Shown in pieces: positions 38,970 to 48,594 of a DNA stretch of 64,000 nucleotides. A program made the position numbers and the translations under genes. The notes under the pieces are model-generated. The model saw only the letters and a list, made by a program, of their open reading frames with translations, did no database searches and was not told the DNA's origin. The DNA comes from Comamonas odontotermitis (GTDB taxonomy: Bacteria; Pseudomonadota; Gammaproteobacteria; Burkholderiales; Burkholderiaceae_C): positions 1-64,000 of the forward strand of contig NZ_JACHKZ010000017.1 of assembly GCF_014207855.1 (NCBI RefSeq), written 5' to 3'. How positions within the stretch are numbered: the first letter of the stretch is position 1; every line of letters begins with the position of its first letter.

Positions 38970-40184
38970 ATGACAAATAAAGCATTGCCGCAGGGTCTGC
39001 ATCCAGACACCTTGGCGGTTCGTGAGGCTGTGGAACGCAGCCAATGGGGTGAGCACAGCGAAGCCCTGTATCTGGCCAGCAGCTTTGTGCAGCCCAGCGC
39101 CGAGACGGCAGCACGCCGTTTTGCCGCGCAGGAAGAAGGCTACACCTACACGCGCACCAGCAACCCCACCGTGACAAGCTTCGAGCGCAGGCTGGCCGCG
39201 ATGGAAGGCACCGAGTGTGCAGTGGCCACATCCACGGGCATGTCTGCCATTCTCCTGGTGGCACTTACTGCACTGAAGACCGGCGATCACGTCATCTGCT
39301 CGCAGTCCATGTTTGGCTCCACCATCAAGCTCCTGGGCACCGAAATGGCGCGCTTCGGGGTGGAGACCACCTTTGTGTCGCAAACCGATACCGCAGCCTG
39401 GAAGGCAGCCATCAAGCCAAACACGCGCATGCTGTTTGCTGAAACGCCGACCAACCCGCTCACCGACCTGTGCGACATCGCTGCGCTGGCCGACATTGCC
39501 CATGCCCACGGTGCCTTGCTGGCCGTGGACAACAGCTTTGCCACTCCCGTGCTGCAGCAGCCTGCCAGGCTTGGGGCCGATCTCGTCGTGCATTCGGGCA
39601 CCAAGTTCCTCGACGGCCAGGGCCGCGTCATGGCGGGCGCCGTCTGCGGCACGGTGGCGCTGGTGGACAAGGTGATGGGCACCTTCCTGCGCAGCGGTGG
39701 CCTGAACCTCTCGCCTTTCAACGCCTGGGTGGTGATGAAGGGGTTGGAGACGCTCTCGCTGCGCGTCAAGGCAGAAAGCGCTGCTGCGCTGGAGCTGGCC
39801 GCCTGGCTGGAAGCGCACCCCAAGGTGGCACGGGTTTACTATCCGGGCCTCAAGAGCCATCCGCAGCACGAGCTGGCCATGCGCCAGCAAAACGGGCTGG
39901 GTGGCGCCGTGTTGTCGTTCGATGTGCGTGGCCACAATGCCGAGCAATTGCGCGCCAACGCCTTCCATGTGATCGACAGCACCTTGCTGTGCAGCATCAC
40001 CGCCAACCTGGGCGATGTGAAAACCACCATCACCCACCCGGCCAGCACCTCGCACGGCCGCCTGACCGAAGAGCAGCGCCAGGCCGCTGGCGTGGGCCAG
40101 GGCCTGATTCGCATCTCCGTGGGGCTGGAGCATCTGGATGATCTGAAAGCCGACCTCTCCCGCGGACTGGATACTCTCAAATGA
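38970..40184 (+). CDS. metZ: O-succinylhomoserine sulfhydrylase
   Basis: A PLP enzyme of the Cys/Met-metabolism family (404 residues) that forms homocysteine directly from O-succinylhomoserine and sulfide. The PLP lysine is Lys212 in [12 protein letters not shown]. Upstream features are SRPx-like [22 protein letters not shown] and the phosphate-binding SGMSAI. The linked position after purF is the usual one for metZ in Burkholderiales, which favours it over cystathionine gamma-synthase or beta-lyase. It overlaps gltX by 4 bases. Confidence 0.93.
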   Translation: MTNKALPQGLHPDTLAVREAVERSQWGEHSEALYLASSFVQPSAETAARRFAAQEEGYTYTRTSNPTVTSFERRLAAMEGTECAVATSTGMSAILLVALTALKTGDHVICSQSMFGSTIKLLGTEMARFGVETTFVSQTDTAAWKAAIKPNTRMLFAETPTNPLTDLCDIAALADIAHAHGALLAVDNSFATPVLQQPARLGADLVVHSGTKFLDGQGRVMAGAVCGTVALVDKVMGTFLRSGGLNLSPFNAWVVMKGLETLSLRVKAESAAALELAAWLEAHPKVARVYYPGLKSHPQHELAMRQQNGLGGAVLSFDVRGHNAEQLRANAFHVIDSTLLCSITANLGDVKTTITHPASTSHGRLTEEQRQAAGVGQGLIRISVGLEHLDDLKADLSRGLDTLK

Positions 40185-41581
40185 CACAAAAAGTACGTAC
40201 CCGATTCGCACCTTCGCCAACCGGCTTTATCCACCTGGGCAATATTCGCTCGGCTTTGTATCCCTGGGCCTTTGCACGTGCCAACCAGGGTGATTTCATC
40301 CTGCGCATCGAAGACACTGACCTGGAGCGCTCCACGCAGGCATCGGTCGATGTCATTCTGGAAGGCATGGCCTGGCTCCAGCTCACGCCCGACGAAGGCC
40401 CGTTCTACCAGATGCAGCGTATGGCACGCTATAAAGAAGTGCTGGCCACCTTGCAGGAAAAGGGTGCTGTCTACCCCTGCTACATGAGCATGGAAGAGCT
40501 GGACGCGCTGCGCGAAAAGCAAATGGCCAACAAGGAAAAACCGCGTTACGACGGTACCTGGCGACCAGAGCCCGGCAAGGTGCTGCCTCCGGTACCGGAA
40601 GGCGTCAAGCCCGTGCTGCGCTTCAAGACACCCTTGACCGGTGTGGTCGGTTGGGACGACAAATGCAAGGGCCACATCGAGTTCCAGAACTCGGAGCTGG
40701 ATGACCTCGTGATCGCGCGCCCCGATGGCACACCCACCTACAACTTCTGCGTCTGCGTGGACGACATGGACATGAACATCACCCACGTGATCCGGGGTGA
40801 CGACCATGTCAACAACACGCCGCGTCAGATCCACATCTTTGAGGCGCTAGGGGCAACTGTGCCTGTGTTTGCCCACCTGCCCACTGTGCTCAACGAGCAG
40901 GGCGAGAAGATGAGCAAGCGCAATGGCGCCAAAGCCGTCACCCAATACCGTGACGAAGGCTACCTGCCTGACGCCATGGTGAACTACCTCGCGCGCCTGG
41001 GCTGGAGCCACGGCGATGATGAAATCTTCTCGCGCCAACAGTTTCTGGAGTGGTTCAACCTGGATCACCTGGGCCGCAGCGCGGGCCAGTTCGACGATGC
41101 CAAACTGCGCTGGGTGAATGCACAGCACATGAAGATGACGCCCGATGATGAGCTGGCCGCCATGGTGATGCCTTTTCTGCAGAAGCAGGGTCTTGATTCG
41201 CGGGAGCTGGCCGATGGCCGCATGTCGCGCATCTGCGGCCTCTTCAAGGATCGCTGCGACACCCTGGTTGATCTGGCCAACTGGGTCCAGGTGTTCTACC
41301 GCGATCCTCAGCCAACCGCAGAAGACCTGGCGCAACATGTAACCGCTGAAATCACGCCTGTGATCGATGAGCTCCTGGAGGTACTGGCGCAGGGCGACTG
41401 GAGCAAGGAATCCATCAGTGCGGGTTTCAAGCAGGTGCTCAAGGCCCACGGCATCAAAATGCCCCAACTGGCAATGCCGGTGCGGGTTTTGGCGGTGGGC
41501 ACGGCCCATACGCCATCAGTGGATGCGGTGCTTGCATTGCTGGGCCGTGAAAAAATTATCGAAAGACTCCAAAAGCGATAA
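40181..41581 (+). CDS. gltX: Glutamate-tRNA ligase
   Basis: Class I aminoacyl-tRNA synthetase that charges tRNA-Glu. The 466-residue protein has the HIGH-like motif (HLGN, 18-21, within [11 protein letters not shown]) and KMSKR at 243-247. The C-terminal all-helical half binds the anticodon. It overlaps metZ (ATGA) and directly precedes four tRNA-Glu genes downstream. Note that the start of the tRNA array overlaps only its distal end region. Confidence 0.95.
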   Translation: MTQKVRTRFAPSPTGFIHLGNIRSALYPWAFARANQGDFILRIEDTDLERSTQASVDVILEGMAWLQLTPDEGPFYQMQRMARYKEVLATLQEKGAVYPCYMSMEELDALREKQMANKEKPRYDGTWRPEPGKVLPPVPEGVKPVLRFKTPLTGVVGWDDKCKGHIEFQNSELDDLVIARPDGTPTYNFCVCVDDMDMNITHVIRGDDHVNNTPRQIHIFEALGATVPVFAHLPTVLNEQGEKMSKRNGAKAVTQYRDEGYLPDAMVNYLARLGWSHGDDEIFSRQQFLEWFNLDHLGRSAGQFDDAKLRWVNAQHMKMTPDDELAAMVMPFLQKQGLDSRELADGRMSRICGLFKDRCDTLVDLANWVQVFYRDPQPTAEDLAQHVTAEITPVIDELLEVLAQGDWSKESISAGFKQVLKAHGIKMPQLAMPVRVLAVGTAHTPSVDAVLALLGREKIIERLQKR

Positions 41582-41600
41582 AATTCACCCTATAATTCAA
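41565..41600 (+). promoter_or_regulatory. Probable promoter of the tRNA array
   Basis: A perfect -10 element TATAAT at 41592-41597, about 50 bases before the first tRNA-Ala. A consensus -35 is not visible at 17 bases; the upstream bases lie in the end of gltX. Confidence 0.5.
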
Positions 41601-41648
41601 GTCTTTGGTGAACGGCACTAGTAACTGAGAGTTGTTTGCCAGGATTTT

Positions 41649-41724
<76 letters not shown>

Positions 41725-41772
41725 AGATTTGTCAGAAACGATGCGTTTTTAATGAATCGGTTCTTAGGTTTT

Positions 41773-41848
41773 GACCCTATCGTCTAGAGGCCTAGGACAT
41801 CACCCTTTCACGGTGAGTACCGGGGTTCGAATCCCCGTAGGGTCGCCA
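41773..41848 (+). tRNA. tRNA-Glu (anticodon TTC), copy 1
   Basis: A 76-base cloverleaf beginning GACCCTATCGTCTAGAGG; the anticodon loop CTTTCAC gives TTC. The acceptor stem GACCCTA pairs with TAGGGTC. CCA is encoded. Confidence 0.95.
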
Positions 41849-41897
41849 AGTTTGAAGCACTTTATGCTATATAATAGCTAGCAACGCTTCACTGCCA

Positions 41898-41974
41898 GGA
41901 GTGGTAGTTCAGTTGGTTAGAATACCGGCCTGTCACGCCGGGGGTCGCGGGTTCGAGTCCCGTCCACTCCGCCA
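41898..41974 (+). tRNA. tRNA-Asp (anticodon GTC), copy 1
   Basis: A 77-base cloverleaf beginning GGAGTGGTAGTTCAGTTGG; the loop CTGTCAC gives GTC. Acceptor GGAGTGG pairs with CCACTCC. CCA is encoded. A terminator follows at 41995-42029. Confidence 0.95.
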
Positions 41975-41994
41975 TTTGGTCAGTCGCTTGATGC

Positions 41995-42029
41995 AAAAAG
42001 CGCCTTTGTATGAAGAGGGCGCTTTTTTA
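41995..42029 (+). terminator. Rho-independent terminator inside the tRNA array
   Basis: Stem AAAAAGCGCC with GGCGCTTTTT and a T tract (TTTTTT) on the plus strand. It divides the array after the first Ala-Glu-Asp set. Confidence 0.8.
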
Positions 42030-42059
42030 ATCGGTTGCTGAAAAGTAGTTCCAGGTTTT

Positions 42060-42135
42060 GACCCTATCGTCTAGAGGCCTAGGACATCACCCTTTCACGG
42101 TGAGTACCGGGGTTCGAATCCCCGTAGGGTCGCCA
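42060..42135 (+). tRNA. tRNA-Glu (anticodon TTC), copy 2
   Basis: Identical to copy 1 in sequence and 76 bases long. It follows the internal terminator by 30 bases, with no clear promoter in between. Confidence 0.95.
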
Positions 42136-42183
42136 AGTTTGAAGCGCTTGAAGCTATACAATGTGTAGCAAAGCTTCCTGCCA

Positions 42184-42260
42184 GGAGTGGTAGTTCAGTT
42201 GGTTAGAATACCGGCCTGTCACGCCGGGGGTCGCGGGTTCGAGTCCCGTCCACTCCGCCA
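42184..42260 (+). tRNA. tRNA-Asp (anticodon GTC), copy 2
   Basis: Identical to copy 1, 77 bases with encoded CCA. It is separated from the preceding tRNA-Glu by a spacer of 48 bases. Confidence 0.95.
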
Positions 42261-42368
42261 CAGTTTTAAAATTTGTTGAGATCATGTCAGGACGCGAAGG
42301 GCGCGTGAAGCTGTACTCAGGTACAGCGAACGAGACCGACAAAGTCATGGCGTGATATCAGCAAATTG

Positions 42369-42444
<76 letters not shown>

Positions 42445-42486
42445 AATACAACACGCTGGCTGAAAACAGTCAGAAGTTCTAGGATT

Positions 42487-42562
42487 GACCCTATCGTCTA
42501 GAGGCCTAGGACATCACCCTTTCACGGTGAGTACCGGGGTTCGAATCCCCGTAGGGTCGCCA
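42487..42562 (+). tRNA. tRNA-Glu (anticodon TTC), copy 3
   Basis: 76 bases, identical to the other tRNA-Glu copies. Starts 427 bases after copy 2. Confidence 0.95.
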
Positions 42563-42610
42563 AGTTTGAAGCGCTTGAAGCTATACAATGTGTAGCAAAG
42601 CTTCCTGCCA

Positions 42611-42687
42611 GGAGTGGTAGTTCAGTTGGTTAGAATACCGGCCTGTCACGCCGGGGGTCGCGGGTTCGAGTCCCGTCCACTCCGCCA
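42611..42687 (+). tRNA. tRNA-Asp (anticodon GTC), copy 3
   Basis: 77 bases, identical to the other tRNA-Asp copies, with encoded CCA. Confidence 0.95.
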
Positions 42688-42794
42688 CAGTTTTTAAATG
42701 TTTTTAGATCGATCCAAGAAGCGAAGGGATCGCGAAGCTGTACTGAAGTACCGCGAGTGATCCCGACAAAGTATTGGGTTGATATGGAAATATT

Positions 42795-42870
<76 letters not shown>

Positions 42871-42912
42871 AATAAGACACGCTGGCTGAAAACAGTCAGA
42901 AGTTCTAGGATT

Positions 42913-42988
42913 GACCCTATCGTCTAGAGGCCTAGGACATCACCCTTTCACGGTGAGTACCGGGGTTCGAATCCCCGTAGGGTCGCCA
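42913..42988 (+). tRNA. tRNA-Glu (anticodon TTC), copy 4
   Basis: 76 bases, identical to the other tRNA-Glu copies. Starts 426 bases after copy 3. Confidence 0.95.
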
Positions 42989-43036
42989 AGTTTGAAGCGC
43001 TTGAAGCTATACAATGTGTAGCAAAGCTTCCTGCCA

Positions 43037-43113
43037 GGAGTGGTAGTTCAGTTGGTTAGAATACCGGCCTGTCACGCCGGGGGTCGCGGGTTCGAGTCCC
43101 GTCCACTCCGCCA
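43037..43113 (+). tRNA. tRNA-Asp (anticodon GTC), copy 4
   Basis: 77 bases, identical to the other tRNA-Asp copies. It is the last gene of the array and is followed by a strong terminator. Confidence 0.95.
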
Positions 43114-43119
43114 GATTCC

Positions 43120-43152
43120 AAGCCCTCTTGCGCCAGGCAAGAGGGCTTTTTT
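43120..43152 (+). terminator. Rho-independent terminator at the end of the tRNA array
   Basis: A 12-bp stem (AAGCCCTCTTGC with GCAAGAGGGCTT), 5-base loop and TTTTTT. It ends the array. Confidence 0.9.
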
Positions 43153-43206
43153 GTTTGCGTCTTGGTTTGTTTTCTTTTTTCAGTGGCAGCGGGCATATGC
43201 CAATAA

Positions 43207-43236
43207 AAATGCCTTCCTATGACAGGAAGGCATTTT
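43207..43236. terminator. Bidirectional terminator downstream of the SDR gene
   Basis: Stem AAAATGCCTTCCT with AGGAAGGCATTTT. T tracts lie on both sides, so it can end transcription of the SDR gene (minus strand) and back up the tRNA terminator. Confidence 0.8.
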
Positions 43237-43253
43237 GTTTGAAACGTGGCGAT

Positions 43254-44012
43254 TTATTTGGGGGCGAGGCGAATCGCGCCGTCCAGGCGAATCACTTCGC
43301 CGTTGAGCATGTCGTTTTCGATGATCTGTTTGACCAGCTTGGCATAATCTTCTGGCTTGCCCAGGCGGCTGGGGAAGGGCACACCAGCTGCGAGCGCATC
43401 CTGCACTTCCCGGGGCATGCCAAACAGCATAGGTGTGCCGAAGATGCCGGGTGCAATCGTCATGTTGCGGATGCCATTGCGTGCCAGATCGCGGGCAATT
43501 GGCAAGGTCATGCCCACCACGCCACCCTTGGACGCCGCATACGCCGCCTGGCCGATCTGGCCATCGTAGGCGGCCACACTGGCCGTGGAGATCAAGACGC
43601 CGCGCTCGCCGGTGGCTTCTGGCTCGTTCTTGCTCATGGCAGTGGCAGCCAGACGGATCATGTTGAAGCTGCCAATCAGGTTGACAGTGATCGTCTTGCT
43701 GAACACGTCCAGTGAGTGCGCGCCGTTCTTGCCTACCGTCTTTTCAGCGGGGGCAATGCCAGCGCAATTGACGAGACCAAACAGCTTGCCCAGCGAAACG
43801 GCCTTGTCGACGACGGCCTGCGCCTGCTCGGCGTTGGATACGTCGCATTTGACGAAAGCGCCACCCAGTTCCTTGGCAATGGCTTCGCCTTTGTCTGCAT
43901 TCATATCGGCGATGATGACCGTTGCGCCTTCCTTGGCCAGCATGCGCGCCGTGCCTTCGCCCAGGCCCGATGCGCCGCCTGTAACAATGAATACCTTGTT
44001 TGAAATTTGCAT
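43254..44012 (-). CDS. Short-chain dehydrogenase, 3-hydroxyacyl-CoA/HSD10-like
   Basis: A 252-residue Rossmann-fold SDR. The cofactor motif is TGGASGLG (11-18), the Asp after strand 2 (ADMNADKG) favours NAD, and the catalytic set is Ser145, Tyr158 and Lys162 (YAASK). The whole resembles HSD10-type 3-hydroxyacyl-CoA or 2-methyl-3-hydroxybutyryl-CoA dehydrogenases (isoleucine degradation) and FadB2-like proteins. A perfect LiuR-type palindrome lies 92 bases upstream of the start, which supports a branched-chain role. The ATG at 44012 is preceded by AAGGAG in the leader. Confidence 0.88.
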   Translation of the reverse strand: MQISNKVFIVTGGASGLGEGTARMLAKEGATVIIADMNADKGEAIAKELGGAFVKCDVSNAEQAQAVVDKAVSLGKLFGLVNCAGIAPAEKTVGKNGAHSLDVFSKTITVNLIGSFNMIRLAATAMSKNEPEATGERGVLISTASVAAYDGQIGQAAYAASKGGVVGMTLPIARDLARNGIRNMTIAPGIFGTPMLFGMPREVQDALAAGVPFPSRLGKPEDYAKLVKQIIENDMLNGEVIRLDGAIRLAPK

Positions 44013-44103
44013 TGCCGTGTCTCCTTGTTGAGCAGATTGGTTTTAATGGACCTTGGAGCACATTCGCAGGTTCTTCACCCAGCAAGGCTATGCAGGCTCC
44101 AAG

Positions 44104-44119
44104 TTGACGTTAACGTCAA
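44104..44119. promoter_or_regulatory. LiuR-type operator palindrome
   Basis: TTGACGTTAACGTCAA is a perfect 16-bp palindrome. It resembles the operators of LiuR, a MerR-family repressor of branched-chain amino acid degradation, as I remember them. It lies upstream of the SDR gene at 43254-44012. Confidence 0.6.
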
Positions 44120-44163
44120 TTGATCAGCATCTTACCCGAGGACAGTTGCTTTTCCGGTCGCAA

Positions 44164-44187
44164 AAAAAGCCCGCGAACGGGCTTTTT
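44164..44187 (-). terminator. Rho-independent terminator after the iron-binding protein gene
   Basis: A 10-bp stem AAAAAGCCCG with CGGGCTTTTT around a 4-base loop, with a T tract on the minus strand. It is 33 bases beyond the stop at 44220. Confidence 0.85.
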
Positions 44188-44219
44188 GTGTCATGGCTGC
44201 GGCGCTCTGCCGCCTGGCG

Positions 44220-45266
44220 TCACTGGAAGCCGGCGCGATCCAGCATCTGCTGTACCTTGCCCATGTTGGCGCCCACGGCGCTGATGGGAATGGTTTCGCT
44301 CTTGAACGGCTTGCCTTGGGTCATGGACTTGAGGGCAGGGTTGTCTACCTGCACATTCTTGGCAGCTGGCCACTCGTTGTTGCCGTTGGCAAAGTAGGTT
44401 TGTGCCTCGGGGCTGGCCAGATATTCCAGGAACTTGACGGCATTGTCTTTGTTCTTGGTGTATTTGGCGATGGCGCCGCCAGCAATGTTCAGGTGGGTGC
44501 CATAGCTGTTTTGGTTGGGGAACACCACGCCCACCTTGTTGGCGACCGCCACATCCTCTGGGTTGTTGGAGCGCAGCATGCGCGCAAAGTAATAGCTGTT
44601 GGTGACCGCGATATCGCATTCACCGGCCGCGACAGCCTTGATCTGGTCGGTGTCGCCACCTTTGGGTGGGCGCGCCAGATTGTCCTTGACGCCCTGCAAC
44701 CACTGCTGGGCCTTTTGCTCGCCCATATGCTCGGTCACGGCGCCGAACATGCTCAGGTTGTAAGGGTGGGAGCCCGAGCGGATGCAGATTTTGCCCTTGT
44801 TCTTGGGGTCAGCCAGGGCTTCGTAGGTGTCTACGTCTTCCTTCTTCACCTTGACTTTGTTGTAGGCAATGATGCGCGCGCGTGTGGACAGCCCAAACCA
44901 TGCAATGCCGCCATCCGCTTCAGGCTGGGCGCGCAGGTTGGCAGGGATGACTTCTTCGAGCTTTTGCGAGCGGATGGGCAGGAATAGGCCATCCTTTTCG
45001 CCGCGATACAGACGTGCAGCGTCCACCATCAAGATGACGTCGGCAGGAGAGGCAGCACCTTCGGCCTTGAGGCGGGCAATGATGCCTGCGTCATCCGAAT
45101 CCACGCGATTGATCTTGATGCCCGTGGCCTTGGTGAAGTTGGTGTACAGCGCTTCATCGGTCGAATAATGGCGTGCCGAGTACAGGTTGACGACTTCTTC
45201 AGCATGGGCGATAGCGCCGGCGGAGACGAGGGCACATGCGAGTGCCAGGGCTTTGAGAGATTGCAT
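44220..45266 (-). CDS. Ferric-iron ABC transporter substrate-binding protein (FbpA/FutA-like)
   Basis: A 348-residue periplasmic binding protein. The signal peptide (about 1-22, ending AHA) precedes EEVVNLYSARHYSTDEALY, which is the family opening, and SHPYNLSMFG and TNSYYFARML, which supply Tyr ligands to ferric iron in related proteins. The ATG at 45266 (MQSLKALALACAL) is chosen because it starts the signal peptide; an ATG at 45314 lies in the promoter. No permease or ATPase genes are adjacent, so partners must be elsewhere. A Fur-box-like site lies just upstream. Confidence 0.9.
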   Translation of the reverse strand: MQSLKALALACALVSAGAIAHAEEVVNLYSARHYSTDEALYTNFTKATGIKINRVDSDDAGIIARLKAEGAASPADVILMVDAARLYRGEKDGLFLPIRSQKLEEVIPANLRAQPEADGGIAWFGLSTRARIIAYNKVKVKKEDVDTYEALADPKNKGKICIRSGSHPYNLSMFGAVTEHMGEQKAQQWLQGVKDNLARPPKGGDTDQIKAVAAGECDIAVTNSYYFARMLRSNNPEDVAVANKVGVVFPNQNSYGTHLNIAGGAIAKYTKNKDNAVKFLEYLASPEAQTYFANGNNEWPAAKNVQVDNPALKSMTQGKPFKSETIPISAVGANMGKVQQMLDRAGFQ

Positions 45267-45308
45267 ACGGCAGAGTGGGCCAGGAACAAAGATGCCCGAT
45301 CTTAATTC

Positions 45309-45330
45309 AAACAAGAATTATTCCCAATTG
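45309..45330. promoter_or_regulatory. Putative Fur box of the iron-binding protein gene
   Basis: On the minus strand the bases read AATTGGGAATAATTCTTGTT. The core GGGAATAATTCTT resembles the Fur consensus GATAATGATAATCATTATC-like 7-1-7 pattern (TGAGAATAATTCTCA in betaproteobacteria). It is 43 bases upstream of the start codon at 45266. Confidence 0.6.
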
Positions 45331-45473
45331 TTTTTTGAATCGCAGTCGATGCGGCGCCAGATGTTTGGTGGTTGTGCGTGCCGTACTTTTCCGTGATGAG
45401 AGCGGCGCCGCTGGGACCAGCCAGCGATAGGGCACTTTGTGAGAAGCCTGTTTTGCATGGACGCAGCCAAAAA

Positions 45474-45497
45474 AAAGCCCGGTGTGAACCGGGCTTT
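45474..45497 (-). terminator. Rho-independent terminator downstream of the phasin gene
   Basis: Stem AAAGCCCGGT with ACCGGGCTTT and a 4-base loop; on the minus strand it is followed by eight T. It lies about 210 bases past the phasin stop, so it may end a longer phasin transcript. Confidence 0.7.
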
Positions 45498-45709
45498 AAA
45501 AGGATCCATGAAACTGGGTTTCGAAAAGATCCAAGGAGACAACTGGGTGTGTTGAGTTTTTCAACACAATGCTGTAATTCTAGGGTTAACCCTTTGGTCT
45601 GTCCAGGGCTCTTTCTGTTTTTTTACCAAACTGTAGGAGTTTGGCAACAGGGCTGAAAAAGCCAACCAGCAATCCGCAAAGGGGTTACCAGGCACTAATA
45701 AGCGCCGAA

Positions 45710-46264
45710 TTAACGCTTCTTGGCAGCGGTGCCAACGTTGCCAGCGGCCTTCACCACATTGCTGGTGATGGTGTTGAAGTTGGTTTCGGCCACTTCGCCA
45801 GCTTGCTTGACAGCCTTTTGCACGCTGTCGTAGGCATTGTTGGCGGCGGCAACGGCAGTCTTCATCACAGCCACGGCGCTTTCCGAACCGGCAGGTGCGT
45901 TCTTGGCGGCGGTGTCCACGAATTCGTTGAACTTGGCTTGGGCTTCGCCAGCTTGCGATTCGAATGCCTTGCTGAATTCCAGGCTGGTTGCAGCAGCGAT
46001 TTCGTACAGGTGACGGCTGTAGGCAGCAGACTTTTCAGCCATGGGCTGCAGCAGGCCAGCTTGCACGCTGATCAGGTCTTGGGCGTTCTTGGCGTCCAGC
46101 ACCGACTTGGCGTTGGTGGCTGCGTCGTTCAGGGCAGCGCGGGTAGCTGCAACATTCAGTTCCACCAGCTTTTCCACGCCTTCGAAGGCCTTGTTGGTCA
46201 GGCCAACGAGGGTTTCCAGGTTAGCTTTGTGTGCAGCCAGGATTTGATCAGGGGTCAATGCCAT
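45710..46264 (-). CDS. phaP: Phasin
   Basis: A 184-residue helical protein that coats polyhydroxyalkanoate granules and controls their size and number. It starts [29 protein letters not shown], the usual phasin_2 start, and is dominated by Ala/Lys amphipathic helices (about 20-150) with a basic tail ending TAAKKR. The ATG has a GGAG ribosome-binding site. Two near-identical inverted palindromes upstream fit control by PhaR, which releases the promoter when polymer is made. No PHA synthase is in the window. Confidence 0.92.
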   Translation of the reverse strand: MALTPDQILAAHKANLETLVGLTNKAFEGVEKLVELNVAATRAALNDAATNAKSVLDAKNAQDLISVQAGLLQPMAEKSAAYSRHLYEIAAATSLEFSKAFESQAGEAQAKFNEFVDTAAKNAPAGSESAVAVMKTAVAAANNAYDSVQKAVKQAGEVAETNFNTITSNVVKAAGNVGTAAKKR

Positions 46265-46670
46265 TTTCTTGCTCCGTTTAGTTAGTCAAACATTCAAGGT
46301 CAAGATCCGGATGCCGGTCTGCATCCGTGATCCTTGTGCATTGCGATCATTTTGCTGCACTGCACAATAATCGTTATTGTATGGATCTGGAACGCTTTTG
46401 CAAGTGTTTTTTGTGCACTGCAGCAACAAAGTGTTTTTTATTTGAATTCAAGCAGCTACCAGGTGGCAGACTGGTTGAAAGAGCAACCAGTTGGTCTGCG
46501 CCATCCACGGCCTGAAAAGCCTCTTTCTGTATTTGTAGCGCTGCTTTGTTTCAGTGGTGTGGCAAAGCGCGCATGGTTCAGCAATTCGCGCCCTGAGTGG
46601 TGACAGGGAGACCGCCCTGGTCGCTTTTACAATGCGAACCGCCTTGAACACATTCTTGAACGGCCATGCC
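46265..46670. promoter_or_regulatory. Divergent promoter region of phasin and thioesterase genes
   Basis: 406 bases. It contains TTGCTGCACTGCACAA (46352-46367) and its inverted partner TTGTGCACTGCAGCAA (46411-46426), and a further TTGTGCATTGC at 46335-46345. The rest is A/T-rich and probably holds the phasin promoter. No gene is visible. Confidence 0.6.
46352..46426. promoter_or_regulatory. Candidate PhaR operator pair
   Basis: Two 16-bp sites in opposite orientation (one mismatch in the centre), 59 bases apart, 88 to 162 bases upstream of the phasin start. TGCACTGCA core sequences resemble the TGC-rich sites bound by PhaR repressors. Confidence 0.5.
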
Positions 46671-47138
46671 ATGAGCGATACGCCTGCCAACGCCGCACCT
46701 CAGCGGCCACAGCCGCAACTGCGCGGCGCCTTTGCCCATTTCCAGCGCGTCACCACCAGATGGTCCGACAACGATGTGTATGGCCATGTCAACAATGTCG
46801 TCTATTACAGCTGGTTTGATGCAGCGGTGAACCGCTATCTGATCGCGCAGGGCGCGCTCGACATTCACGCGAGCGAGACGATTGGTCTGGTGATCGAGAC
46901 CCATTGCAATTACTTTGCGCCAGTGGCTTTTCCGCAAGATGTGGATGTGGGCATTCGTGTGGCCCAGGTGGGCCGCAGCAGTGTTCGCTATGAGGTAGGC
47001 ATTTTTGTGGCGGGCGAGGAGGCCAGTGCGGCCTGCGGCCATTTTGTGCATGTGTATGTGGACCGGGGCGAACGCCGCCCGGTGGCGCTGCCTGCCGCTT
47101 TGCGCCGGGCGGTCACGGCCATTCAGCGGCAGGGGTAG
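46671..47138 (+). CDS. Acyl-CoA thioesterase, 4HBT (hot-dog) family
   Basis: A 155-residue hot-dog-fold thioesterase with the 4-hydroxybenzoyl-CoA-type motif [18 protein letters not shown], whose Asp is catalytic. [17 protein letters not shown] and YEVGIFV are typical hot-dog strands. Such enzymes hydrolyse acyl-CoA or acyl-ACP thioesters; the exact substrate is unknown. ATG 46671 ([11 protein letters not shown]) is the likely start; an in-frame ATG at 46632 is possible. pncB follows by 121 bases. Confidence 0.87.
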   Translation: MSDTPANAAPQRPQPQLRGAFAHFQRVTTRWSDNDVYGHVNNVVYYSWFDAAVNRYLIAQGALDIHASETIGLVIETHCNYFAPVAFPQDVDVGIRVAQVGRSSVRYEVGIFVAGEEASAACGHFVHVYVDRGERRPVALPAALRRAVTAIQRQG

Positions 47139-47259
47139 CTGCTGGCGGCGTGCGCCTGCGCAATCGCCTACACTTGGCAGGTTGCGACCATATGAAAAGG
47201 CGCAGGGCATTGAGGCCATACACCGGCAGCCGGTGGTGAGCGCCCTGCGCAGCCAACCA

Positions 47260-48513
47260 ATGATTATCCAAAGTCTGCTGGACACCGACCTGTACAAGTT
47301 CACGATGATGCAGGTGGTGCTGCACCAGTTTCCGGGGGCGCAGGTGGAATACCGGTTCCGCTGCCGCAACCCGGGCGTGCAACTGGCGCCCTATGTGGAC
47401 GAGATTCGCGCCGAGATCAGAGCCCTGTGTCAGCTGCAGTTCAGCGATGATGAGTTGGCCTATCTCCAGTCGATGCGCTTTCTCAAAAGCGATTTCATCG
47501 ATTTTCTGCGGCTCTACCAGCTCAACGAAAAGTACATCACCGTCAGCCCCAAGCCCAATGGCGAGATCGACATCACCATTCGCGGTCCCTGGCTGCATAC
47601 GGTGCTGTTCGAGATTCCGGTGCTGGCCATTGTCAATGAGGTGTATTTTCGCCATACGCAGCCCCAGCCGGATTGGGAGGAGGGCCGCCAGCGCTTGGCA
47701 GCCAAGATTGCTGCCATGCATGCGCCGGGGCTGGAGCAACTCAAGATTGCCGATTACGGCACGCGCCGCCGCTTCAGCCGCCGCTGGCAGGAAGAGGTGC
47801 TGCGCTCGCTCGCTGGGGGCCTGGGTGTGGTCACCAAGACGCCGCGTCCCGGAGAACGCCTGGGCCAACTGGCGGGCACCAGTAATCTGCTGCTGGCCAA
47901 GGAGTTGGGGCTCACGCCATTAGGCACGATGGCGCACGAATACCTGCAGGCCTGCCAGTCGCTCGGGCCGCGTCTGCGCGAGAGCCAGATCTTCGGTTTT
48001 GAGATGTGGGCCAAGGAGTACCGGGGCGATTTGGGCATTGCGCTGTCGGACGTGTATGGGATGGATGCTTTTCTGCGCGACTTCGATCTGTATTTCTGCA
48101 AGCTGTTTGACGGCGCGCGCCATGACAGCGGTGACCCATTCAGCTGGGGCGAGCGCCTGATTGCGCATTACAAGCAGCACAAGGTCGATCCGCTCACGAA
48201 GATTCTGATCTTCAGCGATGCCTTGACGATTCCGCGCACGATCGAGCTGTTCCAGCGCTTCCATGGCCGCTGCCAGCTGGCATTTGGCGTCGGCACCAAT
48301 CTGACGAACGATCTGGGGTACGAGCCGCTGCAGATCGTCATCAAGATGACGGCTTGCAATGGCCAGCCGGTGGCCAAGATTTCGGATGCGCCGGGCAAGG
48401 GCATGTGCGACGACGAGAAATACCTGGCCTATCTGCGCCAGGTGTTCAACCTGCCGCCAAACGATAACCAGCCGCCGCAAGGCGTGTCTCCGGCGCCTGC
48501 GCGGGCTGGCTGA
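47260..48513 (+). CDS. pncB: Nicotinate phosphoribosyltransferase
   Basis: Makes nicotinate mononucleotide from nicotinate and PRPP with ATP, for NAD salvage. The 417-residue protein begins [18 protein letters not shown], the family start, and includes GTMAHEYLQ (the phosphorylated His is in this segment in the family), a [10 protein letters not shown] loop for phosphate and [10 protein letters not shown] near the end. Length is normal. ATG 47260 is preferred; a longer frame upstream (to 47005) overlaps the thioesterase end and is a shadow. Confidence 0.94.
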   Translation: MIIQSLLDTDLYKFTMMQVVLHQFPGAQVEYRFRCRNPGVQLAPYVDEIRAEIRALCQLQFSDDELAYLQSMRFLKSDFIDFLRLYQLNEKYITVSPKPNGEIDITIRGPWLHTVLFEIPVLAIVNEVYFRHTQPQPDWEEGRQRLAAKIAAMHAPGLEQLKIADYGTRRRFSRRWQEEVLRSLAGGLGVVTKTPRPGERLGQLAGTSNLLLAKELGLTPLGTMAHEYLQACQSLGPRLRESQIFGFEMWAKEYRGDLGIALSDVYGMDAFLRDFDLYFCKLFDGARHDSGDPFSWGERLIAHYKQHKVDPLTKILIFSDALTIPRTIELFQRFHGRCQLAFGVGTNLTNDLGYEPLQIVIKMTACNGQPVAKISDAPGKGMCDDEKYLAYLRQVFNLPPNDNQPPQGVSPAPARAG

Positions 48514-48553
48514 GGGGGGATGGGGGTGGATGAGGGCGGCGTCTCTGCGGGTT

Positions 48554-48583
48554 TGCCCCCGCCCGCGCAAGCAGGCGGGGGCA
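48554..48583 (+). terminator. Weak hairpin terminator after pncB
   Basis: Stem TGCCCCCGCC with GGCGGGGGCA (10 bp) and a 10-base loop, 40 bases beyond the pncB stop. The following T tract is poor (GGTTTCATT), so termination may be inefficient. Confidence 0.45.
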
Positions 48584-48594
48584 GCTGGTTTCAT

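Larger units (their letters stand above)
45267..45709. other. Intergenic region between the iron-binding protein and phasin genes
   Basis: 443 bases. It holds the Fur-box-like site (45309-45330), a terminator (45474-45497), and a hairpin GTGTTG-loop-CAACAC near 45549-45567. I see no gene; a 15-codon frame MKLGFEKIQGDNWVC at about 45508 has no convincing ribosome-binding site. Confidence 0.5.

Noticed and set aside
41582-41648. rRNA operon remnants next to the Ala tRNA genes
   Set aside because: The tRNA-Ala genes here have anticodon GGC, not the TGC type usual in 16S-23S spacers, and no rRNA sequence is seen.
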